Notes under the pieces: generated by a model
Seen by the model: only the letters and a program-made list of their open reading frames with translations
What the model was told of the DNA's origin: nothing
Database searches by the model: none
In this document: positions 50,455 through 62,140 of the stretch, one piece after another
Position numbering within the stretch: position 1 is the stretch's first letter
How the letters are laid out: every line of letters starts with the position of its first letter
Translations under genes and position numbers: made by a program
Source of the DNA: Motacilla alba alba
Taxonomy: Eukaryota > Chordata > Aves > Passeriformes > Motacillidae
Assembly (NCBI RefSeq): GCF_015832195.1
Contig: NC_052027.1
Coordinates: forward strand, 17,790,149 to 17,854,148
Direction: 5' to 3'
Length of the DNA: 64,000 bases

Positions 50455-50582
50455 GTTTTCTCTGCACAGAAAGGCATTCACTAAACCCCAGGATCTCTAA
50501 TCCATAGCAAGGAATTCTAGTGTTGTTTCCTCTGCACAGAAAGACAGTCAGTAAAACCAAGAGTCTCTAATCCATAATAAGT
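50455..50582. repeat. Two-copy 70-bp tandem duplication
   Basis: 'tctgcacagaaaggcattca' and the following 'ggatctctaatccata' (50461-50507) recur 70 bp later as 'tctgcacagaaagacagtca' and 'gagtctctaatccataa' (50531-50580). The copies differ at roughly ten positions, so the duplication is not recent. Confidence 0.88.
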
Positions 50583-50695
50583 GAACTTTTTTTTTGAACC
50601 AAGATGTTTTACAGAGGTAAAAAAAAAAAAACCCTTGTCAGAGGAAATTAAAGCTGAAATATCTTTTAATGGTTGTGAAAATAGTGGTGACTGAT
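50571..50695. repeat. Left copy (A) of a split local duplication
   Basis: 'accaagatgttttacagagg', 'cttgtcagaggaaatta' and 'ggttgtgaaaatagtggtg' here correspond to 'accaagacattttacagagg', 'cttgtcagaggaaattta' and 'ggttgtgaaaatagtggtg' at 50866-50980. Copy A has a longer A-run after 'gaggtaa'. The two copies would be adjacent were it not for the intervening block at 50694-50865. Confidence 0.9.
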
Positions 50696-50809
50696 TATGA
50701 AAGTCTGCTAAGATTGAAAATATTACAAATTTTGTGGCTTTTTGCCATTTGTACTTATGGTTTTCTCTTAAACAACTTGAGCAGTTCTGAGCTTTTCTGT
50801 TTGTGGTTT
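50694..50809. repeat. Copy 2 of the dispersed ~120-bp block
   Basis: Matches 48032-48153 in the same orientation with about eight substitutions and a 5-bp deletion. It starts exactly where copy A of the local duplication ends and is followed by T- and GT-rich simple sequence up to copy B. Confidence 0.9.
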
Positions 50810-50864
50810 TTGTTTTGTTTTGTTTTTTAGTTTGTTTTTTATTTTGTGTGTGTGTGTTTTTTTC
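50803..50864. repeat. T-rich and (GT)n simple sequence
   Basis: Runs of 'ttttg' pass into 'tttgttttttattt' and then a (TG)n stretch at about 50845-50856. It lies at the right edge of the duplicated block. Confidence 0.85.
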
Positions 50865-50865
50865 C

Positions 50866-50980
50866 CTAATAAGGGGACTTTTCTTTTAAACCAAGACATT
50901 TTACAGAGGTAAAACCCCCTTGTCAGAGGAAATTTAAGCTGAAATAGATCCTAAAGGTTGTGAAAATAGTGGTGCCTGAT
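50866..50980. repeat. Right copy (B) of a split local duplication
   Basis: Partner of 50571-50695; see that entry for the matching segments. Similarity ends at 'gtgcctgat' (50971-50980), the position equivalent to the end of copy A. Confidence 0.9.
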
Positions 50981-53900
50981 GGGTGTCCTGAGATAAGGTG
51001 ATTTTTGAGAAACTAATGTAGCATAATCATCTTTTGTGCTACTACACAAAGGAATAAAGTTGTTTTTTCCCATTTTCCTCTCTTTTTCAGTAGAGCAAAC
51101 CCCCACCAGAGGGGAAGCAACACTTTGTCCTACTTTTGGCTGCTGGGACACGTTGGGAACACCTCCAGAGAGCAGGATGTGTTTTGGGGGCAGCCAGGGA
51201 GGAGCTAGAGAGGGATGGAAGGAGCTGCAGCCATCCTGCTCCTGCATCCTGGGCTCAGGGGGCAGCTGCTGGGTGCCAGAGGGGATCCTGCCAGTGCCAC
51301 CACCGTGAGCAGAGCGGAGATGTCACCTGGGCCTGGCCAGGAGAGCCTGGCTTATCCAGGCAGAGCTTTTCTGGAGCTGTGTGTGGGTGGCTTCCTGCTG
51401 GAGCCTGAAGAGCTGTCAGTGCTGCCTTTTTGTGACAATGGTGTGGGGGAAAGCTGTGCAGGAGAAGGCTGGAGAGCTAAGGAATGGTTTAAAATACTTC
51501 TCCTTCACACTGTGCTGAAAGAGCCCTGCTCTGCCTTTAGACAGGTTCTGGTCACCTGCTCTGTAAACTCCCTGGTGTGCTCCAGCAATTCTTTTAGGAC
51601 AATCTTGCAGGAAATAGTTCAACACAACTTAAAATCCCAGTGACAAACCAATATTTTTCCAGACAGCCTTTGTAAGCATTTTTCCATAGGTCCATCCACT
51701 GAAGGTAAAAGGAGTAGTTTAGGAATGGAGTCACCTGTCAACCACCAGGAAGTTCTTTCACTGGCATCTCATTATACTTGAATTGAAGAAATGTCCTGAT
51801 TGCTTTTGGATCAAAAGAATTCACCTTGAACCACTTCTGGATGTGCCATGGAAATAATATTCAGTACGTTATTTAATCAGAGAAAATTTAAATTAACCTT
51901 TTTTTTTAAACTTGTGGAACTAACTGGACTATCCTGGCAAGATACCTTGCAATAGTTAAAGTTGTAACATGTGTAATTAAATAACAATTTCTAAGGAATA
52001 ATTAATGTGTGTGTTTAATATAAGTGATGGGCAAACCAGCCATCAAAACTACCTTGAAGTTAGGTTGGGAAAATGTTGGACAGCATCTTTTCATAAATCA
52101 CCTTGCCTGGCAGTGCTGTCACTGTACTTTGCTGATGCTTTGAAAGACCTTAATAGAGAAAATGAATGAATTTGCAGATAAAACTTTGTCAGGAAATCAG
52201 TTTACCCACAGCTGTGTGACTGGGGAGGTGTTAAACCCTCTCTCAGATCCAGGATGTTTGGATGCACTTGTACCCACCCCTGAAGGAAGGGATATGGATA
52301 AAATAAAAAGCAGAAGTGTTAAAGCTTTGTGGGAAATGCTGGGGATGCTGCTCATTCTCTGAATTCCCAGTGAGGTGCTCATGGTTGTGGTGGGAATCTG
52401 GCAAACTGCTGTAATCTGTGTTTTTATAGCTCCTTTCCTGTGAGAGGCTGTTTAGCTGAGCTGCAGGTCAGCCCTTGGCAGGCCTTGCCCGTGGATGTGC
52501 CCTTCCCACTGCAGGATGCACGCTCTGCTACCCAGCAAAAGGAGATGGGAGCACAAGCAGAGCCCTTTTTCTTCCTGGGCTTGACTCAAAGCAAACACAC
52601 GGCTGTCTCTGGTGCTTCAGGGAGATTTTCTCTTGAATGAAGTTATTTTCCTGTGAGCATCACCCGAGAACGAAGGAGCAGAAAGAAGCACAAAAAGCCA
52701 AATTCCTGCTGTTTTTTAACACCTGAAAAAGTACCAGCACAAGCCCAGGTCCCTGGTGGCTCAGTGGATGGCTGCGTGAGCTTGGGCTGGAGCAGTGAGC
52801 AGGGAAGGAGCTGAATCCTCTCTCTCTGCATTTCTGAGAAGGTTCACAGCCTCACTGCACACTCTGGGGTTAATTTAAGGCTGATTCATCTTTCTTACAC
52901 CAAGCCTTGCAGCTCTGCAAGCTTTTGAGATGTGGCCAAGTTCAGCACCTAAGCACACACTGAACTGTGGTGTTAAACTCAGTGCAGTCCTTTTTACAAG
53001 AAGAATGCTGCAGGAATTTTCCTTCCTGTGCACAGGGCAGCATTCCTTTGTTGCAGTGTCATAAATGTATTTACAGTGAACTGTAGCTAACCCAAATTTT
53101 CAATACATAATTTGGTTTTTCCTTGGGAGGGGACATGAGTGATGTATTGCTCAGCAAATCTTTGAAGCTTCTGAAGAAATGTACTTTGATCAGCATCATT
53201 CAGGGAGGATAACTTCTTTCCCCCTCATTAATTCTCTCTTAAACGTGGATTTTAATGAAAAACCTTGAGAAATGCTGTTGGCTTTTTTTTATTATTTTGC
53301 CTTCAGTCGGTCATTTATATTCTGCACAGACTAGAATAGTGCTGTGGGGGGAGCACTTAAATAGGGAGAAGATATTTGTCATCTGTCACACTCTGAAATT
53401 AAACTTTTGATATCGAGTTATTGCCTTAGAAATAACTTCAAAAAATTTACATGCAGAGAAAAGTACATGGTGGGGGAAGCTGTTGAACCAGTTATTGCAT
53501 AACACTGTGTTAAATCCTCTGTCACCGAGCAGCCTTTAAAAATATTTCTTCATGAATAAATTAAAAAAATACATTCATACAATACACATCTCTATGGCCA
53601 CTAACGTGGATTTTTTTTTTAACAAAATCACAGAGAGCAGGCTGAGATTTCCAGAGCTGCAGAAATTTCTAATTAGAAATTGATATCGAGTTTTGTTCGG
53701 TGCTTTGAAAATTCTTGTAGTGCATTTGCATACATTAAGGAGAGAATGGGGCCGTGTTCATTAGAAAGTCGAGGAATTAAAGCTCAGCAGTACCAGTGGG
53801 AGGTGGTACAGAAAGGAAGTTGGGAGAAATATTTGCAATTTCATAATGGCTACAGTGGAAAGAGTACTTGGACTCTGGCGTGATCCTTCTGCTCTTTGGG

Positions 53901-56900
53901 AAGATGTTGAAGGGTTATAAATGAGTAGAAACAGCTTCTCCACAGGGTTGGGATAATGGAACTGTTCCTGGCTGCTGAGTTTAAGGCCACTGAGGGAGAA
54001 TGATGGACTCCTCCTTCCCAGAGCCAGTTTCATTTCAAAATGCTGCCTAAAAGCAAATACCTGTTGGTGCCTCTGCTCACTAAACCTGTCACTTACTGGG
54101 ACAAGAGAACAACTTGTATTTTGGGCTAAATCAAGTTCTTTGCTTTGTGGGTTGGCTCATCCCCCAGGAGGAGCCTCTGCCTTGGAGGCTTGGAGGCACT
54201 GCCGTTCCTAAAGCAGGGCACAGAAATCCCATTTCCTGGGACTCTGCAGGGACAGATCTCCTGCCTGCTGCAGGGACAGCAGTGAGGGATGGCTGCTGGG
54301 AATGCTGGAAAAGCAGCACTGTGTTAGCTCTTGACTCCTGCTTTCAGATATAGGAAGAGATGTGGTTTTCCCTAATAAGCCCCCCGTTTTTCAAACATGA
54401 TTTATGTTTTCTCAGATTTTATGAGATGGTTTGGTTTTGAATCAGTTTTTATGGGGTGTTTATTGCACAGCCTTAAATTGTCCAAAAGTGTTATTGGATG
54501 CCTAAACTGATCTCTGGGAGAAAACATTCACACATATTGAATACAGCTCTGTAACAACACGGAGTTATTATCTGAGGATTCTTCTGGCCCACATAATCTC
54601 CTAGAATCAGACAGCCAAATTATTAAAGGAATTGGCAATAACTGTAGTTTATGAAGAGCTGGAAAATACAAACCATGAAGGAGTTTGCAGATAAGCTGGG
54701 TCATAATTGTGTCATAGTTTTTGATAGTCAAGTTCTGCTACAAATCCAGCTCCATTTGTTAGAAATAAAGGGAATATTTAGAAAATATATGTCTAATATG
54801 ACTGAGGGAAAGCTATTACTGTGCCTTTTGAGCTACTGCATTTTCTTATAACCAAAACAATTTCAGAAGAACAAAAGTCCCATCTCCTGGGATATGAGCA
54901 GTGTGCAGGCAAATGAAGGCTGGACATCACCCAGAGTCCTTTGAAATACATAGCTTTGATTCCAGCACTTAAAATCTTAAATCCCTGGTTCATTATTTAT
55001 TTTGAAGCTGAATACCTCTAGGGAACAAAATGTTTATTGTCTGAAAGACCCTTACATGTTTGGGTTTTTTTTCCTGTTATAAATCTATAATAGATGGCCT
55101 TAGGATAAAACAGATGTACCAGCACATCTTAAGCCACTAGCCATACCAAAGACAGTGCAGATCAACATCTAAATCACACTGTACCTAAAGAAATTTGAAC
55201 CAAATTTGTCTGGATCTATTGTATGATTTTGGTGGAGCTGCTCACTCATGTATTTTACATTAAATAAACCTACAGAATAGATAGTCATTGTATGAAATGC
55301 TTGAGGACTGAAGTCACTGAAGTTTCTTAGGTGATGAATACCTTTTTTTTAATCATTCAAACTCTGCACCTCTAAAATAAAGACAAGGTAAAGAAATACA
55401 AAAAGAGGGGAAACCCCACACAACAGAAAACCCCAAGCCAAAACCCAATCCCCAAATTTTTTGCTCCTTTCCTCCATCAGAGTAACACTTTCATTGACCA
55501 AACCTCCCCAGAGAAAGCGCCCAGCACATTGTGATGTGTCAGTCAGGACTCCTGTGTGACAGAGGCACTGCTGGGACGTTGCACAGGAACACTTCTATCT
55601 TCAGCTCTGCCATTCCCTCGTTCCCACCAGCTCAGGCCACTGGTGTAGGGAGGGCATCAGTCACCTCAGGTCTGCAAAGAGAACACATGGGATGATTTTA
55701 CATAATCATCCAGAACTTCCATCACCAAGCAGAAAAGCTGTGTTGTCTGTTTGGTGCCTACAACACTTCTCTAGCTCCAAGAGTGACTGAAGGTGCCTGG
55801 GATGTCACTTTTATTTTAATGTCAGTAAGTCTGATAAAAGGTTTGCCTGTTCCAAAATCTGAGTGCTGTGGGGCAGTGTTTTCAGCTCCCATTTCCAGTG
55901 AGGCCTTGACCGAGAGTCAGAAGAACCCTTCAGAAGAACATCTTTGACTCATTTGGTAGAACAAGGGAAGCCATCCCTTGCTGATTTTCAACTCTGCACC
56001 CGATGAGAGCCGACAGTGGATGTGGCACAGCCCCTGAGAGGCTTTGCTGCCTGTCTGTCTGACAAAAAGAGCTGCCACAGTGGCTGTCAGGTTTGTTTTG
56101 TTGTGCTGTAATTACAGGTTCTGAGATCCTGGGGAGCTATAGGGAGAATGAGATGCATTTCACACTGGGAGCTAAACTCAGAATAATGCTGCCCTTATGA
56201 AAGGTGGGAGCAGTTGAAGGTGTGGTAGAGGTGTGTGCCACTGTTGCAGGGGGGTTTAGGGGAAGACAAAGCCCTCAAAATGACCATTTAATTTAAAAGC
56301 AGTGATTTCTCCTCCTTCCATGCACCATTTGTGACGCATTTTCCAAGTGTCACTGTGGTTTCTCTCCTGTTGTCCTGTCTCTGGCTTTCAAGCCTTGTGA
56401 TTTCGTTTCTCCACCAGCTTGAATTGCAGCCGGACAGTTCATGATGGGCTTTTTGCTAATGCCACACTCATTCCATCTTCAAACATGAGTAAACTTTCTC
56501 CTGGGAAGCCAGGGCTGAGTGGAGCAGGGTTTTGAGGTCTCTTCCACTGCACAGGATGGAAGCATGGCCAGCAGAACACTTTTCCTCCTGGAAATGTCCT
56601 AACACAGCTGACTTTTATTTATTCCCGCTTCACCCAAAGCTCTGCCACCTTTTATATTAACAACAGTGCTATGCTTGATTCAAAAATCTCCATCCATACT
56701 CATTTCAATAAATTCAATTTGTTTTGTTTATCTTAAGAAATGGTACTGTACAGCAGGAGCATTTGAGGACATTCAGAAAATAGAAATTCAGTGGTGATAG
56801 AGTGAACATGTTTCTGGAATTTGTTTTAAATTAAAAAACACAGCAAAACTGACCAAGCTACAGTTTTAATTTTGGCTTTGTTCAGTGTCATGCCAAATAC

Positions 56901-57080
56901 ATTATGCTCACTACAATTTAACAAAGTCACACAGATTTTACGGTGATCATTCTCAATATTTATATAAATGTGTGTTGATGAACAACATATTTTTCAGCTG
57001 TACTCTCATGAATTTGTGCATCAAGATAAGAATCTCTCATTCCAGCCTTTGCAAATCCCATCTTAGGTATCTTTTGTGAG
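50981..57080. other. Long unique noncoding interval
   Basis: No gene supported. A strong pyrimidine-rich acceptor ends at 51090 (cctctctttttcag) and is followed by a GC-richer stretch with long open frames in three frames (to about 51640), but I recognise none of the encoded sequences. The interval 53190-53480 is AT-rich with homeodomain-like motifs and could be regulatory. The rest shows only ordinary AT-rich sequence. Confidence 0.45.
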
Positions 57081-57165
57081 CAGAATAGTTTGGGATGGAA
57101 GGGACCTTTAAGACCATCCAGTTCCAGCCCCCTTCCACGGGCAGGGACAACTTCTTTGTCCAGTG
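57081..57165 (-). mobile_element. CR1 LINE 3'-terminal scrap
   Basis: About 85 bp of reverse-complement CR1 tail: 'cagaatagtttgggatggaa', 'gggacctttaagaccatcca', then 'gttccagcccccttccac' and 'gggcagggacaact'. Similarity then stops. The wording is close to the classic avian CR1 end, so this is a very short, severely 5'-truncated insertion. Confidence 0.9.
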
Positions 57166-60100
57166 GCTGAAAAGGTGCGAATCAAATAAAGGAAATAATG
57201 GAAAATCTTAACTATCCGACTGCAAGGGTGCACATACTGAGTAGTGGAAAATCCTGCAAGTGGAAAAGCTCTTTTTAGGTGTTGGAATAATTGTACGTTG
57301 CTCGAAACACGCCTAGAACAGTTTAAACAGTTATTAAAGAGTGTTGCCAGATTTTATCACTGCAGTCATGCATATAGATCAGTGATCCCTGAGCAGCACT
57401 GTGAAATGTGTGAATGAGGTGCACTTGCTAAAAATAACCCTACTGAGTGCTGCTCCTAATTGCCACAGAATCCTGGGGAAATGATCCCATTTCAGCAGCA
57501 CAAAATTGACTTAAAATGTTTGACTGCAGCATTACCCGTGGGTTCTCAAGAGATGATAAAATATTTGCCAGACCTTGGTCATCAGCATTTAAAAAATGAA
57601 GCAAACAATCACCATCAGATTCTACTTGGAGCTGTTGTAGTTCTGTTCTTGTCTCACTTTGGGTTCTGATTGTGTGAAAACACCTGGCAGGGCTGCAGCT
57701 CTGGGCTGGGGGAGGCTGGAACTGCTCTGCCTTACCTTGTAAGCCACTTCAGCAGCCCCAAATATAAAGAAAAGTATCTGTGAATTTGTTTTTAAAGTAA
57801 ATAAAAAGTTCTCAGAATGTTTGACAGCAGCTGAGCATCCCAGAGCTGACTGACAGAGAAATGATCCTTTTGTTTCCCTCCCCTTTTAGAAGTTTCTTTT
57901 AATACTTAATAATTTTCCCCCATGCCCTTGTACTCCAAAGAGAATCGATTTTCCTTTACATAGGAAATGAGTTTGTTGATGAGGAGCCCACCATCACCAC
58001 CCGTGTGGCTCTTCCAGATTTCTGGATATTGGAGAAATTGGAACTCATCTATTTTGTTATAATTTTGTTACATATTTTTGTTATAATTCCATCTTCACTT
58101 TGGGAAGGTGAAACCTTTCCCCCATCAAGACCAGTCTTAAAAATCACTAAGATTCTTTTCTTTCTAGCAAATTCTTTGATTATCCATTTCTTTATGGTTA
58201 TTCATATTTTTAGGCAGCTGCAGCAAATGACTGATTTGCAGGCACACTGAATTTCTGCTCCAGCAAGGGTTTAAGCTATTTAGGGAAATGAATGAAGCAC
58301 AAAGGTTTTTATTTAACTATAAATTTTGTATGACTTTAATTTTTTTCATGAGTGACTGGCTTTCTTACATCAAACTCCTTCACAGGGAGTTTTACAGCAA
58401 TAGGCAGTACCTTTGACAACTATAATTTTCTAAAACTCTGGGAAAGCCAGATGAAAGAATAAATAAATATTGATCTGGCTGGGGGTTTAAGTAGTCCCTG
58501 ATTAAAATAAAAATGCATTTTAAAAGTAGCATTAATTACTCCTGGACTCTGGTTTTGTTGTCCTTCCCAGGCTGAAAATGTCGAGTCTTTACAGAAACAG
58601 AGAAATATATTGAGAATACCAATGAGACATTTATTTTAATTTATCACCCCAGTGTTTGAGCACTTTTATGTTATCCTCTGAATTTATACTCAAAATCAAT
58701 CTCACAGAAGTGGGACAACTTTACTGCTGAGGCAAAGGGAGGCAGGAGGTTTAAGGACACACCTGTGCTGCTGGGCACAAACAGTTTTTACAACTTAGGC
58801 CTCCAAGGGTAGGTGTTGGAACTGGATTTGGTCAGGACAGAGCCAAGTGTTCCCATCCCTGCCTGCATCCAGTCCTGCTGGGAGTGCCCTTCTCACTCAT
58901 TTAATCGACTTTGTACCATTTCCATCCCCTCTGGCAGAGATGTTCTGATTTGCTATACTCCAGAGCCTTGGCATTTGGGTATTTCCCCCTGCTGCTGTGT
59001 CTCCCTGTTTGCTGTTTGATTCCTGGAATCACCTGCTGATTTTTGGGACTGGGATCCAGTAGAGGGATTGCATTGTCAGCTCCTGGAGAAGATGGACTTG
59101 TTTGCTCAGCTCCAGCACCGTGTGTGCAATTCAGAGTGAGAGCTCTGGTTTTTAGCTGTTTTCATGTATTCCCACAATGGGAAATCTCTGGGATAAATGT
59201 GCTAAAGAGATGTTGGTAGCCCAGGTGGTGGAACAAGATGTTTGGCTTGGAACTCCTGCAAGCACTTCTGTCAGCTTAGGATGGGAGAGAGGTATTTTTA
59301 TCACTTGTAGTGCTTACACGGCACTTCAATCAAGTGGGTTAGGCTTGTTTGGGTTTTTTTGGCCAGATTTCAATTTAATTCATGATGTGCCACCTCCCTG
59401 AGTCAGCTTTGGCTCCCAAAGAAGTCGTGTTGTCCTTTTAATTTCTGGCCGAGCAGTTGCGCAGCGGAACCCAGGGACTCTGGGAATTCCTGTCTGGTTC
59501 TTACTAGCACGAGATCCATTCTGTTTGGGCATCCCTCTGCCATGCTCTGAAGTGCTTTGAGGAGTCAGGAGAGAAATTGCTGTGGAATCCCTGAGTCCTG
59601 AAGCTCTGGGAGGGCTGGCACTGCTGTGCTCCTGCATCACTCTGCTGGTTTAGGAGGGAGACATTCCCCAGGCAGCGTGAGGGGCTCTGCTGAACTGACT
59701 GCTTGGCAAGTTGTGTCTTGACGAATGTGCTGCACACAGGATTCTGTCTCTGCTGACGTGAAATCACCCCCAGAAGGGCTTGAAATAGATTCTTTGTTGA
59801 AAATTTTGTCCTGGCATTAGATTTGTGACACCTGCATGTTTGTCCTGATGTAATTCTTGGAAGAGATGTTTGTTTTCATCTCCAACAGGAAGGGAGGAAA
59901 ACTTTCATCTTCCCTGATTCATGCTTGTATTTATTTAGTAAACATTTTTCCCTCAAGATATTTGATTCTGAGAAAAATTGAGGTTATCAGTTTTGTTGAA
60001 TACTTGTAGACCTGAATGCTACTACAAAATAATTATAAATGGCAACAAGCATGAGAGCTTTTGTGTGCATTGTTAGTTGGATTTTTCTGGAATTAGGCAA

Positions 60101-60381
60101 TATTAAATGCTTCAGTTCTCTTGGAAGGTGTGTAATATTTTATTTTCTGAAGGTGCGTTATACTTCATTTTTTTAAGAGTCACTTTTAAATTTTCTGTTA
60201 TGGAATAACACAAAAGAGATGAGCTTAATTTTATTAATTGTGCAATAAATGCATTTGGATTTAAATTAAACCAGCTGTTTTTCAATGATTGAACTGCCTT
60301 TCTCTTTGATTTTACATTCATTATACCCATAATAATTTAAATTTCCAAAACATAAATGGTTTTTTTCTTTGTTTTTACCAG
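57166..60381. other. Unique noncoding sequence
   Basis: No gene or transposon recognised. A minus-strand interval at 57736-57777 is bounded by splice-like sites and is discussed as a candidate microexon. Otherwise the stretch shows only scattered short open frames. Confidence 0.45.
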
Positions 60382-60433
60382 GTCTTGCATGCTGTGACAC
60401 AAAGGTCTCCTCGCCTGGTGTGCTATGTTCATG
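60382..60433 (+). other. Candidate 52-nt exon, gene unknown
   Basis: The interval is preceded by an excellent acceptor (ttttttctttgtttttacca + G, AG at 60380-60381) and followed by a good donor (CATG|GTGAGC, GT at 60434). In one phase it encodes VLHAVTQRSPRLVCYVH without a stop; a second phase (…LACCDTKVSSPGVLCS) is also open and the third has a stop. The length is not a multiple of three, so skipping would shift frame. I do not recognise either peptide. No other exon of the same gene is identifiable, which is unsurprising given intron lengths in vertebrates. It could be a genuine internal exon, an alternative or noncoding exon, or a pseudo-exon. The splice sites are observed; exon status is inference. 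Confidence 0.3.
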
Positions 60434-61724
60434 GTGAGCCTGATCTCCTCCTGTTGTCCCTTGTCATTCCAGGGATTATTATATCAAAGGGGCATCATGT
60501 TGTTTTAGCAGCCAATCATTTGAAATCATCACAAACACATGGAAATGAGTTTAGTCTTTGTTTTTTGCTGAATTTTTTTAGTGACAAATCTCCAGTTTTC
60601 TACAACATCCTAAGAACCTGTGAAGGATCTGATGATGGCCTCAAAGTTCCAGTGGTCATGGCCAGGATTGCAGCTAAGGCAGGAAGGGGCCAGTTTTGTA
60701 GTTTCAAGTAACCAGTGAGATCAGAATTCCTGACAGGTCCTCCCATGGGGAGATCTGCAAGCAGCAACCCAACAGGCCCAGCCTGGGTCCAGTGAATCCC
60801 ATTTTGTCCTGGCTCCAAACCCTCAGACTCTTTAGCTATGCTAAGGAATTCTCTGTGGCTGCCAACTTTTTGGCACTTCTTAAAATAACTCAGTTAAATA
60901 TATTTCATAAACTCATTTTGTATAGGCAAAAGAAGCCCCTGTGCTGCTCCTCAGCAGCACATGTTCCTTCTCTTTCCCTTCTCCTCCAAATATTAGCAAA
61001 TTGCCCCTTTTATAATGATATGAAAATAAACCAGCTTTTGGGATTAGGCCTCACATCTTTCAAATGGTTTCCTACTGTGCTCTGCTTTCTTTTCTTTTTT
61101 CTTTTTTGAGGGGTTAAGTAGCAAACACCTTCTGTGTTTCTGGGTTTACTGATACATATTTTCAAATTGATTATTTTCCCTCATGCTTTTAACTGGATGT
61201 AGGTACTCCTCATGTGGCTCCAGTGTTCTTTTTTTCTGTTTTTCTCTGTTTGAATTTTTTTTCTCCTAAGTTCTCCCTTACCTGCCTCAGGATGTTTGAG
61301 CTGCTGATGACCTCCACCTCTGAGAGCAGAAGTTAATAAACAGCTTTCCCTTGCTGATGGGATTCGGGGTGGCAGAGGCCAAGGCTTTAAGGGACATGGA
61401 TTTTTACTCTTCCTCTCCAGTTCTCCTCAGTTGAGTCAGCCATTGGGATCTACCCCTAAGCTGTTGGGCTAATCAATGGCCACGTTCAGCTGAGCTTCCT
61501 GGTGTTTCTGAGAGCCAGAAATGTGCTGTGGCTTCCTGGAGAATGTGTTCCACCCTGGGACATCCCTTGGGGTGTCAATAACCATCCCCACTTCCCAGGG
61601 GAATGCTTTGCCTTGCAGGCTCTCCAGCAGCCCCTGGTGAGGGGCTCTGGGCAGCTTTGGGATCGTGGCCAGGACAAGCCCTTGCTCAGTTGCACATTGC
61701 TATTGTGGGAAATGGAGGGTTTTT
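60434..61724. other. Unique noncoding sequence
   Basis: No gene or transposon recognised. T-rich simple sequence at about 61086-61107 and 61228-61262. Confidence 0.45.
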
Positions 61725-62140
61725 GAATAGCTGACTCGTATGATTAACTAGAAGTTGTTTATTGTTTACATTATACACATATTTATAGATTCTACAAACT
61801 ACTAAGTGCACACTTTTTGATTGGTGCTTTTGTCTTTTTTACTCATTTTCTGCCTGTATTTCTCAGAGTATATGATTGGTTACAGTCCAGGTGTTTTTCA
61901 CAGTCCTCTGTTACCCAGCCCTTGTGGTCTTAGTATTCAGTTTCTCAGCCTTTTCTTTCTTAATTCAGTACAATTTATGTTCCAATAGTCTCGAAGAATT
62001 CTTGAGGCTTTGATAACAACCTTGGAAGCAGGCAGGCTGGTGCACACTATGGCCTAACCCTTGCAAACACATTGCAACTCATCACATTTAATTACTCAGT
62101 GCTCTGCAATGGGAGACGATGCAAGAACAAAAACTTAACA
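61725..62140 (-). mobile_element. ERV LTR-like element (minus)
   Basis: An approximately 415-bp stretch with LTR-like layout on the minus strand. It opens TGTTAAGTTTTTGTTCTTGC (right edge at 62140) and has a polyadenylation signal near the other end (plus-strand TTTATT at 61758-61763). The proposed left edge has a weak local likeness to the 48.7-kb element around the poly(A) signal. No target-site duplication could be found, so the left edge is a guess and the element may be truncated. No retroviral coding sequence lies beside it. Confidence 0.55.

Noticed and set aside
51036..51643. Overlapping open frames after a strong splice-acceptor-like site at 51090
   Set aside because: Three frames are open at once, none is recognisable, and the downstream donor candidate near 51304 is weak.
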